In this document: piece by piece, positions 1 to 7,023 of the stretch | How positions within the stretch are numbered: the stretch's first letter is position 1 | Layout of the letters: every line of letters starts with the position of its first letter | Source: JBGPYB01 sp041493035 | Lineage (GTDB): Bacteria > Acidobacteriota > Vicinamibacteria > Fen-336 | Assembly (NCBI GenBank): GCA_041493035.1 | Contig: JBGPYB010000093.1 | Span: forward strand, 1-19,111 | DNA length: 19,111 bases | Direction of reading: 5' to 3' | The notes under the pieces: generated by a model | What the model was told of the DNA's origin: nothing | The model's input: the letters and a program-made list of their open reading frames with translations, nothing else | Databases searched by the model: none | Program-made: the position numbers and the translations under genes

Positions 1-178
1 CCGCTGCCAGGCTCGACGGTGCCGTGAACCTCATGCCGCCACCAACGCGAACCAAAGAGCTGCTCGAGCGTGCGTAGAACACTTAGTGGGCTGTTCCGCC
101 TAGCCGGAATAAGGCTGCCAAGAATGCAGTATAGCGCCGGCGACGGTGGCGAGGGCGGGCGGGGCAAGTGGCTTTGAT

Positions 179-1324
179 TCATTTCTTTCGGGAGGACCTG
201 GGATTGGGGCGGGGGGAGATAGGCTGTTCTGTGAGGGAGGGGGAACGGCGGCGCACGATGGCTAGGTTGGGTCCGGGTGGAGTCGTCGGAGGTGGAGTCG
301 CGCCGGGCGGCCGGGCGGGGCTTGCGGCTGGTGGACCCGGGACCATGAGGACCAGCGCAGCGTCGAAGGGGCTGATGACACCCCGTCCTCCGCGGTTGAG
401 GACGTGGGTGTAAATCATTGTGGTGCTGACGTCGGAATGGCCGAGAAGCTCCTGGATGGTACGGAGGTCGTAGCCCGATTCCAGCAGGTGGGTGGCGAAC
501 GAGTGCCGGAGCGTGTGGCATGAGGCGGGCTTGGAGAGGCCGGCCCAGCGCACGGCGTTGTGGAACGCGCGCTGGAGAACCGTCTCGTGAAGGTGATGGC
601 GGCACCGCCGGCCCGTCAAGGTGTCGCGGTAGGTTCGCCACGCTGGAAAAACCCAGCGCCAGGCCCATTCGCGGGGCGCGTTGGGGTACTTGAGGGCGAG
701 TGCGTGAGGAAGCTCGACCTCGACGCCCGCAGCCATGTCCTGCTCGTGAAGGTGACGCACCCGCTCGATCTTGGCACGTAGCGGCTGCGCCAGGCCAGCG
801 GGGAGAAGGGTGATGCGATCCTTCTGTCCCTTGCCGGCGCGCACCGTCAGCTCGTGGCGATCGAAGTCGACGTCCTTCACACGCAGCCGGGCGCATTCGA
901 GGAGGCGCAGGCCTGAACCGTACATCAGGGCGGCCATGAGGCGCGGGCTGCCCTCGAGACGGGTGAGGATCTCGCCGATCTCGGAGCGGCTCAGCACCAG
1001 GGGCACGCGTTCGGGGCGCTTGGCGCGCGGCACGGTCTCGAGCCCTTTGAGCTCGCGCTCGAGGACCCGACGATAGAGAAATAAGATGGCGCTGAAGGCC
1101 TGGTTTTGAGTCGAGGCGCTCACCCGTCGCCGCGTGGCGAGGCTGGCGAGGAAGGCGGCCACGTCCTCGGAGCCCAACTCGTCGGGGTGGCGCATATTGT
1201 GGAACGCGAGGAAGCGTCGGATCCAGAAGACGTAGGCTTCCTCGGTGCGCCGGCTGTAGTGGCGCGTGCGGATCGCCACACGCACGCGGTCGAGAAGGCG
1301 AGGCTTCGGTGTGCTCAAGGTCAT
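179..1324 (-). CDS. intI: Integron-type tyrosine recombinase (IntI family)
   Basis: Site-specific recombinase that in integrons inserts and excises gene cassettes at attI/attC. The tyrosine-recombinase residues are visible: R140 in GSGLR, a Lys near 165-168, H270 and R273 in CHTLRHSFA, H296 in LLGHSD and nucleophile Y305 in TTMIYTHV. A SAM-like N-terminal domain covers about 10-100. The IntI-specific extra segment is present around 192-262 (HALALKYPNAPREWAWRWVF), which separates it from XerC/D. I chose the ATG at 1324 because GGAG lies 6 bases upstream; an upstream in-frame Arg-rich extension to 1393 has no such site. Length is 381 aa against about 320-340 for typical IntI. The canonical end (GVISPFD, residue 321) is followed by a 60-residue Pro/Arg-rich tail. 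No cassette or attC was seen on either side. In reverse-type integrons the array follows the intI 3' end, which here would lie left of the window. The 178 bases left of the stop show no convincing gene. Confidence 0.92.
   Translation of the reverse strand: MTLSTPKPRLLDRVRVAIRTRHYSRRTEEAYVFWIRRFLAFHNMRHPDELGSEDVAAFLASLATRRRVSASTQNQAFSAILFLYRRVLERELKGLETVPRAKRPERVPLVLSRSEIGEILTRLEGSPRLMAALMYGSGLRLLECARLRVKDVDFDRHELTVRAGKGQKDRITLLPAGLAQPLRAKIERVRHLHEQDMAAGVEVELPHALALKYPNAPREWAWRWVFPAWRTYRDTLTGRRCRHHLHETVLQRAFHNAVRWAGLSKPASCHTLRHSFATHLLESGYDLRTIQELLGHSDVSTTMIYTHVLNRGGRGVISPFDAALVLMVPGPPAASPARPPGATPPPTTPPGPNLAIVRRRSPSLTEQPISPRPNPRSSRKK
257..275 (+). repeat. Direct repeat, copy 1 (IntI 3' side)
   Basis: The sequence GATGGCTAGGTTGGGTCCG recurs as GATGCCAGGTTGGGTCCG at 1408-1425. 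The two align over 19 columns with 17 identities, one gap and one mismatch, including an exact 12-base block AGGTTGGGTCCG. This copy lies inside the C-terminal tail of the integrase ORF, past the canonical protein end. It contains GTTGGGT (266-272), which fits the integron core-site consensus GTTRRRY. Whether it is a recombination site is inference. Confidence 0.6.
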
Positions 1325-1407
1325 GGTGATCTCCGGGTCTCGGAACCGCCGGGAGAGGCGCGGCGCCAGCCGGCGACCTCGCCGACGGGCCAAGTCTCGG
1401 GCCGAGG

Positions 1408-1425
1408 GATGCCAGGTTGGGTCCG
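1408..1425 (+). repeat. Direct repeat, copy 2 (IntI 5' side; attI-like position)
   Basis: Second copy of the repeat at 257-275, about 85-100 bases upstream of the integrase start, which is where attI commonly sits. It contains GTTGGGT (1416-1422), matching GTTRRRY. The rest of 1325-1546 holds no gene that I can support and no clear -35/-10 pair or LexA box for the integrase. Confidence 0.6.
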
Positions 1426-1546
1426 ATCGGAACGCGCAAAGCTCGGCGTTCCTCTGCGGCAGGCTGTTAGGGTCGAGTCGCCGCTACCGCGTTCTCGACG
1501 CTCAGGCCGGGGGGCGGACGGCCCTGCGCCAGCGGTTTGCCGCCAC

Positions 1547-2122
1547 CTAGAGAACGCGGCCGAAGAAGATGATGCCGATGAGACCGGCGAGCATCGACGC
1601 GAACCAGACGGGCTTGATCCGCGTGAGGGCGGCGACGGCACCGAGCGCGATGGACACCTGGAAGAGCGCCACGGCGTTGGCGAAGCCGTGGTGGCGATGG
1701 AGCAGCTCGTCGGCCTCGTGGGACTTCTCGTCCCGGTCCTTCTCGGCTTCCTTGGCCTTCTTCTCGATCTCCTTCTGCTCCTCCTCGTACCGCTTGACGC
1801 GGGCCTCCGACTCCTCGGAGGGCGTCTTCCCCGCCGCCAGCCAGGGAGCCTGCGACGCTTTCTCGACGGCCCCCTTGATCCCCTTGGCCTGGTAGTAGGC
1901 CCACTGGTCGGAGGCCTGGGCCTGGAGGCGCGTGGCCTCGGTCTTCAGGACGAGGGCCTCGTTGACCGTGGCGCCGGCTTTCAGCGATGCGATCGCCGCC
2001 AGCACCGCGAGCACGGCCGTCGTCAGGGCGATGCGCTTGAGGAAGGTGCCCCCTTCCTTCTCCAGCTCCTCGTGGATCGCCTCGTGGAGCTTCTCGGTTT
2101 CGACCTCGGCTTCCTCAGGCAT
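1547..2122 (-). CDS. DUF4337-family membrane protein
   Basis: Predicted inner-membrane protein of unknown function, 191 aa. I see an acidic N-terminus, a hydrophobic segment at about 29-49, the family-like stretch SDQWAYYQAKGIK at 71-83, a highly charged Glu/Lys coiled-coil region at about 104-140, and two C-terminal hydrophobic segments at about 147-167 and 171-189. This TM / coiled coil / two-TM layout and the DQWAYYQAK stretch are what I recognise as DUF4337. The start has GGAG five bases upstream. It begins only 35 bases after the stop of the M14 peptidase on the same strand, so co-transcription is likely. No catalytic motif is apparent; a membrane-organising or stress role would be a guess. 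Confidence 0.85.
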   Translation of the reverse strand: MPEEAEVETEKLHEAIHEELEKEGGTFLKRIALTTAVLAVLAAIASLKAGATVNEALVLKTEATRLQAQASDQWAYYQAKGIKGAVEKASQAPWLAAGKTPSEESEARVKRYEEEQKEIEKKAKEAEKDRDEKSHEADELLHRHHGFANAVALFQVSIALGAVAALTRIKPVWFASMLAGLIGIIFFGRVL

Positions 2123-2157
2123 CGATTCTCCGTTCGGTCAGAGGTACGAGCGAAACC

Positions 2158-4941
2158 CTACCACGGAGCCGCGGATTCGAGGACGGGCTCGCCAAGCCGC
2201 CGCCAGTTCAAGATCGCGTTCCAGAGAAAGCGGAAGTCGGACCGGTTCATGTCGCGGTGGATGGGGCTGAAGTTGTAGACCACGATGCGGCCGTGCCCGA
2301 CCGGCATGTCGAGGATCGCCGGATGGCCGCGCAGCTCCGCTTCGCCGCGCATGCCGCCGCTCACCACCATGTCTCCCGTGCCTCCCCAGCTCGCCACCAC
2401 CGGCCGCCGGTCCACGGGCCCGTCGAGGCACGACGTGCAGTAGGCCATGTCCTGCCAGCGGAGCGGCGCGTCGTACACCGTCAGGTTCGTGCGGAAGGCC
2501 GAGGTCTCGCGGCCGTAGCCGTAGGCGATGGGATGGTCCGGGTGATCGAAGGTCACGCGCAGCTCGGTGCCCGGAGTGAAGATGCCTGTAGCCGCGGCGC
2601 GTCGCACGCCGCGGACGAGCCCTCCCTCGAGAGCGAGCGTCGATCCGCCGCCCAGTGTGAGCAGCACGCCTCCTTCATCCACGAAACGGCGGATCGCCTC
2701 GAGGCCGACGTAGCCGGGCCCGCCCGTGATGTCGCTCGATGAAACCGGCACGCCGAGGCTCGGAAACTCCGGCGTCTTGTCGAAGGCCATGGGCCCGGCG
2801 GTCGGAGCGATCCCGCTAATTTGCCCGCTCAGGTCGAGGCGCACGAATGGACCGTAGAGGATGACGTCGACACGGTCGCGCAGGCTTCCGGCTCGGACGT
2901 CCTCGTCGCGCAGGTACGTGAACGGCACCTTCTCGCGATCGAGGGTGTAGCGGATCCATCCCTGCCCGTCGGTGTCGGCCCAGGGAATCCAGAGGCCGAT
3001 GCGCGGCACCACCGCTTCGTGTCGCGCGACGTCGGGGGGTGCCGCAGCCGAGACAAAGTCGAGGGCCAGCTCGCGGCTCACGCCTTGGAGGGCGTCGCGA
3101 AGACCGTCCTGGCGCGGGACGATCCAGGAACCGGCCGGATACTCGACGCCACCGGAGGTGAACGCCGCTTCGGCGATCTCGACCTTGAAGAGCGCGAGCC
3201 GGTAGCGGGCCGCCAGGAGAGCCTCCTGCCCCGTGTCGCGCAGCAGGAAAGCCGCGCCGTCTCCGGCGACGCTGCCTTCGGGAGTCAGCGCAGCGTGGAG
3301 CGGTTCCGCGGGGGCCGCCTTCACCCGCTCGTCGGCGATGGCGACGGCCGTGACACCGAACCCCACGGGGAAGGCCCACGACACGTCGTCGTACGGCAGG
3401 TTCGGCGTCTCGGCCGGGAAACGTTGCGGCGCCAAGACGTCCACGGCGTAGTTCCGGTACGGCTGGTCCAGCTTTGCGACGTAGCTGCCACGCGGGAAGG
3501 TCCCCTCGGCCACCGTGAGATCGGCCGAGAGGCGCGCCACTTCAATGTGCTGATCCATGAGGCGGTTGATCATCGCCGCCACCCGCAATCGGTCGCCTTG
3601 CTCCTCGGGCATCACGAAGGCGTAGGGCTTCTCCTTGACTCCTTTCTGCCAGGAGTTGAAGCCGGTGCGGCAGAAATTGCGGAGCATCTCCTTCGGGTGG
3701 CGAGCGGTCCAGTCGAGGATCGTGAGGGCGCCGGTCTCCTGGTAGTTGGTGTTGTCGCGCATCGACCAGCGGAAGTGCGTAGGAGGCGGGGAAGGTCTGT
3801 ACCACTCGCGCGTGAGATAGTCCCCCTGCTCCATCCCTCCGCCACGAAGAACGCGCGAGAAGGTTTCGGGCGTGGCGTTGCCGTACGTTTCATAGCCGCG
3901 GCCGATGGCGTTGTGGTTCATGGCCACGGACTCGAGGTAGTGCTGGCCGAAGCCTTCGCCGAAGTTCCAGGTCCAGACTCCGGGCATCCCCAGCGACGTC
4001 ATCGACGTGACCTCGTGGAAGCTCATCTCGAGGAACTGGCTCGTGACGATCGGATCCAGGTTCGGGTTGTACGGGCCGGTGCCGTTCCACGTCTGGAGGA
4101 GCGCGATCGCCTCGTGGAGATCGTGGACCACCGTCGGGTGATAGTCGTAGAACATGTCGTGGACGGCGCGCGTCGCCGCGAAAGCCTTCTGGTGGGCGTC
4201 GCGGTTGATGTCAACGTAGACGTAGTGGCTCCAGTACGGTGGCGACTGGCGCGGGAGCGAGTCGTAGTCGGTCTTCCCCTTCAGGTAGCGATAGAACCAG
4301 TCCGCCATCTTATCGCGTCCGTCCGGCTCGGCCACGGGGTTGATGAGGACGACGACGTTCTTGCGGATCGCCTGGATCATCGGCAGCTCGGAAACGGCGA
4401 GGCGGTAGGCCAGCTCCATCCCCATCTCGGCGCTGCCCGTCTCGTCGGCGTGGAGGCCGCAGTTGAAGTAGTAGATGGGCCGCGCGCCGGCCCCGGTGAT
4501 GATGCGCTCGGCTTCCCCGGGGCTCGTGCGACGAGGGTCGGCGAGAGCCGCGGTCGCCGCCTTGAGACGCGCCAGGTCGCGGATGCCCGCCTCGTCGGCG
4601 ATGGCAACGAGGACGATCTCGCGCCCTTCCTCCGTCCTGCCGAGCGTCTCGACGTGGACGCGGGGGGACGCGGCCGCGAGCGCCTTCATGTACCCCTGGA
4701 TCTTGGCGGCGTGGGTCAGCTCGCCGGGGGCTCCCACGACGTGGCCCAGGAAGCGCGTGGGAGACGGCACGGTCGACGATGCCGGGACGTACGCGACCCA
4801 TGGACTGACGAAGCGCGGCTCGGTGGTGAAGCGGGCGATTGCCTCGACCGATCCCGGTTCCGGGATGTCGGGGGCGTACGGGGTGTCGGCCGCGAGGCTC
4901 ACGCTGGCGAGGGCGACGAGGAGAAGGGGGCGGAGGGTCAT
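2158..4941 (-). CDS. Secreted M14-family zinc carboxypeptidase, large
   Basis: Exported metallopeptidase, 927 aa. The N-terminus MTLRPLLLVALASVSLA is a signal peptide with a likely cut after Ala18. The M14 catalytic set is present: H164 and E167 in GLHADE (zinc), N246-R247 in VDINRDAH (substrate carboxylate), H276 in VVHDLHEA (third zinc ligand) and E351 in YETYGN (likely catalytic Glu). The first ~380 residues are the peptidase domain. The C-terminal ~500 residues include a stretch that looks like a class-I glutamine-amidotransferase-like fold (VDVILYGPF, then DEGGVLLTLGGG), common in large bacterial M14 proteins. The ATG at 4941 is preferred because it gives the signal peptide and has GGAGG 11 bases upstream; the open frame continues to 5301 through sequence antisense to mazG. 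Probable substrates are extracellular or periplasmic peptides (inference). It is divergent from mazG across 88 bases containing a strong hairpin. Confidence 0.9.
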   Translation of the reverse strand: MTLRPLLLVALASVSLAADTPYAPDIPEPGSVEAIARFTTEPRFVSPWVAYVPASSTVPSPTRFLGHVVGAPGELTHAAKIQGYMKALAAASPRVHVETLGRTEEGREIVLVAIADEAGIRDLARLKAATAALADPRRTSPGEAERIITGAGARPIYYFNCGLHADETGSAEMGMELAYRLAVSELPMIQAIRKNVVVLINPVAEPDGRDKMADWFYRYLKGKTDYDSLPRQSPPYWSHYVYVDINRDAHQKAFAATRAVHDMFYDYHPTVVHDLHEAIALLQTWNGTGPYNPNLDPIVTSQFLEMSFHEVTSMTSLGMPGVWTWNFGEGFGQHYLESVAMNHNAIGRGYETYGNATPETFSRVLRGGGMEQGDYLTREWYRPSPPPTHFRWSMRDNTNYQETGALTILDWTARHPKEMLRNFCRTGFNSWQKGVKEKPYAFVMPEEQGDRLRVAAMINRLMDQHIEVARLSADLTVAEGTFPRGSYVAKLDQPYRNYAVDVLAPQRFPAETPNLPYDDVSWAFPVGFGVTAVAIADERVKAAPAEPLHAALTPEGSVAGDGAAFLLRDTGQEALLAARYRLALFKVEIAEAAFTSGGVEYPAGSWIVPRQDGLRDALQGVSRELALDFVSAAAPPDVARHEAVVPRIGLWIPWADTDGQGWIRYTLDREKVPFTYLRDEDVRAGSLRDRVDVILYGPFVRLDLSGQISGIAPTAGPMAFDKTPEFPSLGVPVSSSDITGGPGYVGLEAIRRFVDEGGVLLTLGGGSTLALEGGLVRGVRRAAATGIFTPGTELRVTFDHPDHPIAYGYGRETSAFRTNLTVYDAPLRWQDMAYCTSCLDGPVDRRPVVASWGGTGDMVVSGGMRGEAELRGHPAILDMPVGHGRIVVYNFSPIHRDMNRSDFRFLWNAILNWRRLGEPVLESAAPW

Positions 4942-4966
4942 GCGGTCATTGTCCTCCACACACTCG

Positions 4967-4994
4967 GCGCCGGCACGCGTGGCGTGCCCGGCGC
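4967..4994. promoter_or_regulatory. Strong inverted repeat between divergent genes
   Basis: Left arm GCGCCGGCACGC (4967-4978), three-base loop GTG, right arm GCGTGCCCGGCGC (4982-4994). The arms pair over 12 bp with one bulged C. It sits in the intergenic region shared by the M14 peptidase and mazG, 25 bases from one start and 35 from the other. It could be a dimeric-regulator operator or a leader hairpin on the leftward transcript. There is no T-run, so a simple intrinsic terminator is unlikely. Confidence 0.5.
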
Positions 4995-5016
4995 TCGAGC
5001 GATGGCCTCGCGCGGG

Positions 5017-5022
5017 TATGAT
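5017..5022 (+). promoter_or_regulatory. -10-like element of mazG (leaderless arrangement)
   Basis: TATGAT matches the sigma70 -10 at five of six positions and ends seven bases before the chosen mazG ATG. That would place the transcript start at or next to the start codon. No Shine-Dalgarno sequence precedes the ATG, and no good -35 is seen (CTCGAG at the 17-base spacing). Confidence 0.4.
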
Positions 5023-5029
5023 CTCGCGC

Positions 5030-5842
5030 ATGGAAGAAGGAACGGATGTCGGCGCCGCCTTTGCGGCTTTCGTGGCGCTCATCGCGCGGCTCAGGGCTCC
5101 AGGCGGCTGCCCGTGGGACCGCGAACAGACCCACCAGAGCCTGAAACCCATGACGATCGAGGAGGCGTACGAGGTCCTCGAAGCCATCGACGCGGGTGAC
5201 GACGCGGACCTGGCCGGGGAGCTGGGCGACCTGCTCTTGCAGGTCGTCTTCCACTCCCAGATCGCGACCGACGAGGGGCGCTTCGCGATCGCCGACGTCA
5301 TCGCTCACGTCGCCGACAAGATGGTGCGCCGCCACCCCCACGTCTTCGGCGATCACGACGCGAATACCCCCGACGAGGTGCTCCGCAACTGGGAAGCCCT
5401 GAAGACGGCCGAGCGGAGCGCGGCCGGCAAGGACCGACCGGGCGAGGCGTCGATGCTCGACAGCGTGTCGAAGAGCCTCCCGGCGGTGATGGAGGCGTAC
5501 CAGATGACGACCAAGACCGCGCGGGTGGGCTTCGACTGGCCGAACACTGCGGCGGTCCTGGAGAAGCTCGACGAGGAGTCTCGGGAGCTGAAGGACGCCG
5601 TCGCTCGCGGCGCCGCCGCGTCCGTCGAGGAGGAGATCGGCGACCTGCTCTTCGTCCTCGTCAACGTCGCGCGCCTCGCCGGCACCGATCCGGAGAGCGC
5701 CCTGAAGGCCGCAAACCGCAAGTTCCGCCGTCGCTTTCGCCACGTCGAGGCCGGCCTCCGCGCCCGCGGCAAGACGCCGGTCGAGTCGACGCTTCCGGAA
5801 ATGGACGCCCTCTGGGACGAAGCCAAGACGCAGGAACGCTAG
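5030..5842 (+). CDS. mazG: Nucleoside triphosphate pyrophosphohydrolase MazG
   Basis: Hydrolyses (d)NTPs to the monophosphate and pyrophosphate; known MazG proteins clear aberrant nucleotides and modulate starvation signalling. At 270 aa it is the full-length two-domain form (E. coli about 263 aa). The N-terminal signature CPWDREQTHQSLKP is at 27-40, followed by the Mg-binding helices EEAYE (44-48) and ELGD (64-67). The second domain repeats the pattern: DEESRE (181-186) and EEEIGD (200-205). The ATG at 5030 sits at the usual family N-terminus; an in-frame ATG at 5018 is possible but overlaps the -10-like element. The open frame upstream to 4475 is antisense to the M14 gene. The stop TAG overlaps the hydrolase stop on the other strand (5839-5842). 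Confidence 0.95.
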   Translation: MEEGTDVGAAFAAFVALIARLRAPGGCPWDREQTHQSLKPMTIEEAYEVLEAIDAGDDADLAGELGDLLLQVVFHSQIATDEGRFAIADVIAHVADKMVRRHPHVFGDHDANTPDEVLRNWEALKTAERSAAGKDRPGEASMLDSVSKSLPAVMEAYQMTTKTARVGFDWPNTAAVLEKLDEESRELKDAVARGAAASVEEEIGDLLFVLVNVARLAGTDPESALKAANRKFRRRFRHVEAGLRARGKTPVESTLPEMDALWDEAKTQER

Positions 5843-6981
5843 AGTCCCGAGAGAAACTCCAGGATGGCCGCGCGGGCGAGTTGCTCGCCGAGGCCGCCGG
5901 ATCGGCGATCGAAGCCGTGCTCGGCCAACGGAATCTCGAGCAGGCGAACCGGCTGCTTCTGCTCCTCCAGAGCGCGGGCCAGGCGCTCCGAGTGCTCGGC
6001 TGAGACCATGCGATCGAGCCCGCCGTGAATCAGCAACGTCCGAGGCAGAACGCGGCCGTCGACCCACGACTGCGGTGTCGCGAGACGATAGGCCTCGGGG
6101 CTCTCCGCGGGCGTGCCGCCCAAGTAAGCCTCCAGCGCTTCCGGCCCTCGCACCACATCGGGACGCACGGGATGGTCGTGCCCCCACACCATGGCGGTGG
6201 GCGAGTAGATGCCGACCACACCGCGCACCGGCGCGTCCTCGGTGGCGCAGGATGGAGGCAGCCGCGGATCACCCGACGAGTACGCCGCCACGAGAGCGAT
6301 CTCGCCTCCGGCCGAGCGGCCGAGAAGGGCCACCCGCGACGGATCAAGGTCCAGCTCCGCGGCTCTCTCTCGCGCGCGCCCCAGCAGGCACTTCACGTCA
6401 CCGATCGCGGCCGGGAAGCGACTCTCCGGGCTCAGGCGATAGTGAACGTCGATGACCGTGATCCCGGCGCGAGCCAGCGTCCGTGAAACCCACGGCGACT
6501 CCCCGCGCTCTCCACGCCGCCAGGCGCCGCCGTGAACCACCACGACGAAGGGATGCGGACCCGCGCCGACGGCTTCGTAGATATCCGACGGCAACCCGGG
6601 AGACCCAGCGTCGAGGAGTATCCCAAGACGCTCGATGACAGACGGCACGTCAGCGCCGCGCGCGTACTCAGTCGGCGAGAACCGGGCTCCCGTCCGCAGG
6701 AAGAGAGGCGCCGCCAACGCGAACGGAAGGAGCGCCGTCAGAAGCGCAAGGGCCGCGGCCACGACGGCGATCTTCCGCGCCCCCGGTCGGGCCCGTCGCG
6801 CCAGGAGAAGCGCGAGACCAGCGACGAGGACCGTCACCAGGCTGGCCTCCAGAGCGAGGAGATGGATGAGCCAGAGTCTCAACGTAGGCACGGGGACGAA
6901 CATGAGCGCCGCGGGCGCCGCGGCGAGGCCCGCAAGCGCCACGGGAGCGAGGGATCGCGCGGAAGAGGCGGGCGCGGGCAT
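5839..6981 (-). CDS. Membrane-anchored alpha/beta hydrolase (HSL/family IV esterase-like)
   Basis: Serine esterase/lipase-type hydrolase, 380 aa. The N-terminus carries about three hydrophobic segments (roughly 11-30, 36-61 and 70-96), so the enzyme is probably tethered to the membrane. The catalytic domain (about 115-380) has the oxyanion motif HGGAW (150-154), nucleophile elbow GRSAG with S223, the acid D323 in HGGLDRMV and H355 in AEHGFD. The HGG motif before GxSxG places it in the hormone-sensitive-lipase/BD-FAE-like group; the substrate is unknown. The ATG at 6981 was chosen because it directly precedes the hydrophobic N-terminus; the frame stays open to 7062 inside rnd. It converges on mazG, sharing the palindrome CTAG so that each stop lies in the other gene. 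It is divergent from rnd with only 42 bases between starts. Confidence 0.88.
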   Translation of the reverse strand: MPAPASSARSLAPVALAGLAAAPAALMFVPVPTLRLWLIHLLALEASLVTVLVAGLALLLARRARPGARKIAVVAAALALLTALLPFALAAPLFLRTGARFSPTEYARGADVPSVIERLGILLDAGSPGLPSDIYEAVGAGPHPFVVVVHGGAWRRGERGESPWVSRTLARAGITVIDVHYRLSPESRFPAAIGDVKCLLGRARERAAELDLDPSRVALLGRSAGGEIALVAAYSSGDPRLPPSCATEDAPVRGVVGIYSPTAMVWGHDHPVRPDVVRGPEALEAYLGGTPAESPEAYRLATPQSWVDGRVLPRTLLIHGGLDRMVSAEHSERLARALEEQKQPVRLLEIPLAEHGFDRRSGGLGEQLARAAILEFLSGL

Positions 6982-7011
6982 GGATCGCAAGCTTAACCCG
7001 TGGCGCACCGA

Positions 7012-7017
7012 TATACT
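7012..7017 (+). promoter_or_regulatory. -10-like element of rnd (leaderless arrangement)
   Basis: TATACT matches the -10 consensus at five of six positions and ends six bases before the rnd ATG, again without a Shine-Dalgarno sequence. No convincing -35 is present (AAGCTT at 17-base spacing). The spacing resembles the mazG case. Confidence 0.4.
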
Positions 7018-7023
7018 CCGCGG

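Noticed and set aside
128..133. Leftward -10-like TATACT just past the integrase stop (possible cassette promoter)
   Set aside because: No -35 at 16-18 bases; a lone hexamer is not enough.
1..178. Possible attC or cassette remnant left of intI
   Set aside because: I found no RYYYAAC/GTTRRRY pair able to form an attC. There is only a short TTCCG/CGGAA stem at 94-109, too weak to call.
89..1468. GGCTGTT repeated at 89, 222 and 1462
   Set aside because: Only 7-8 bases, with variable flanks and inconsistent order relative to the longer repeat; may be chance.
2821..5199. Rightward open frame of 792 codons across the M14 gene
   Set aside because: It is antisense to a gene with complete M14 motifs; long shadow frames are expected at this G+C. 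No recognisable domains or start signal.
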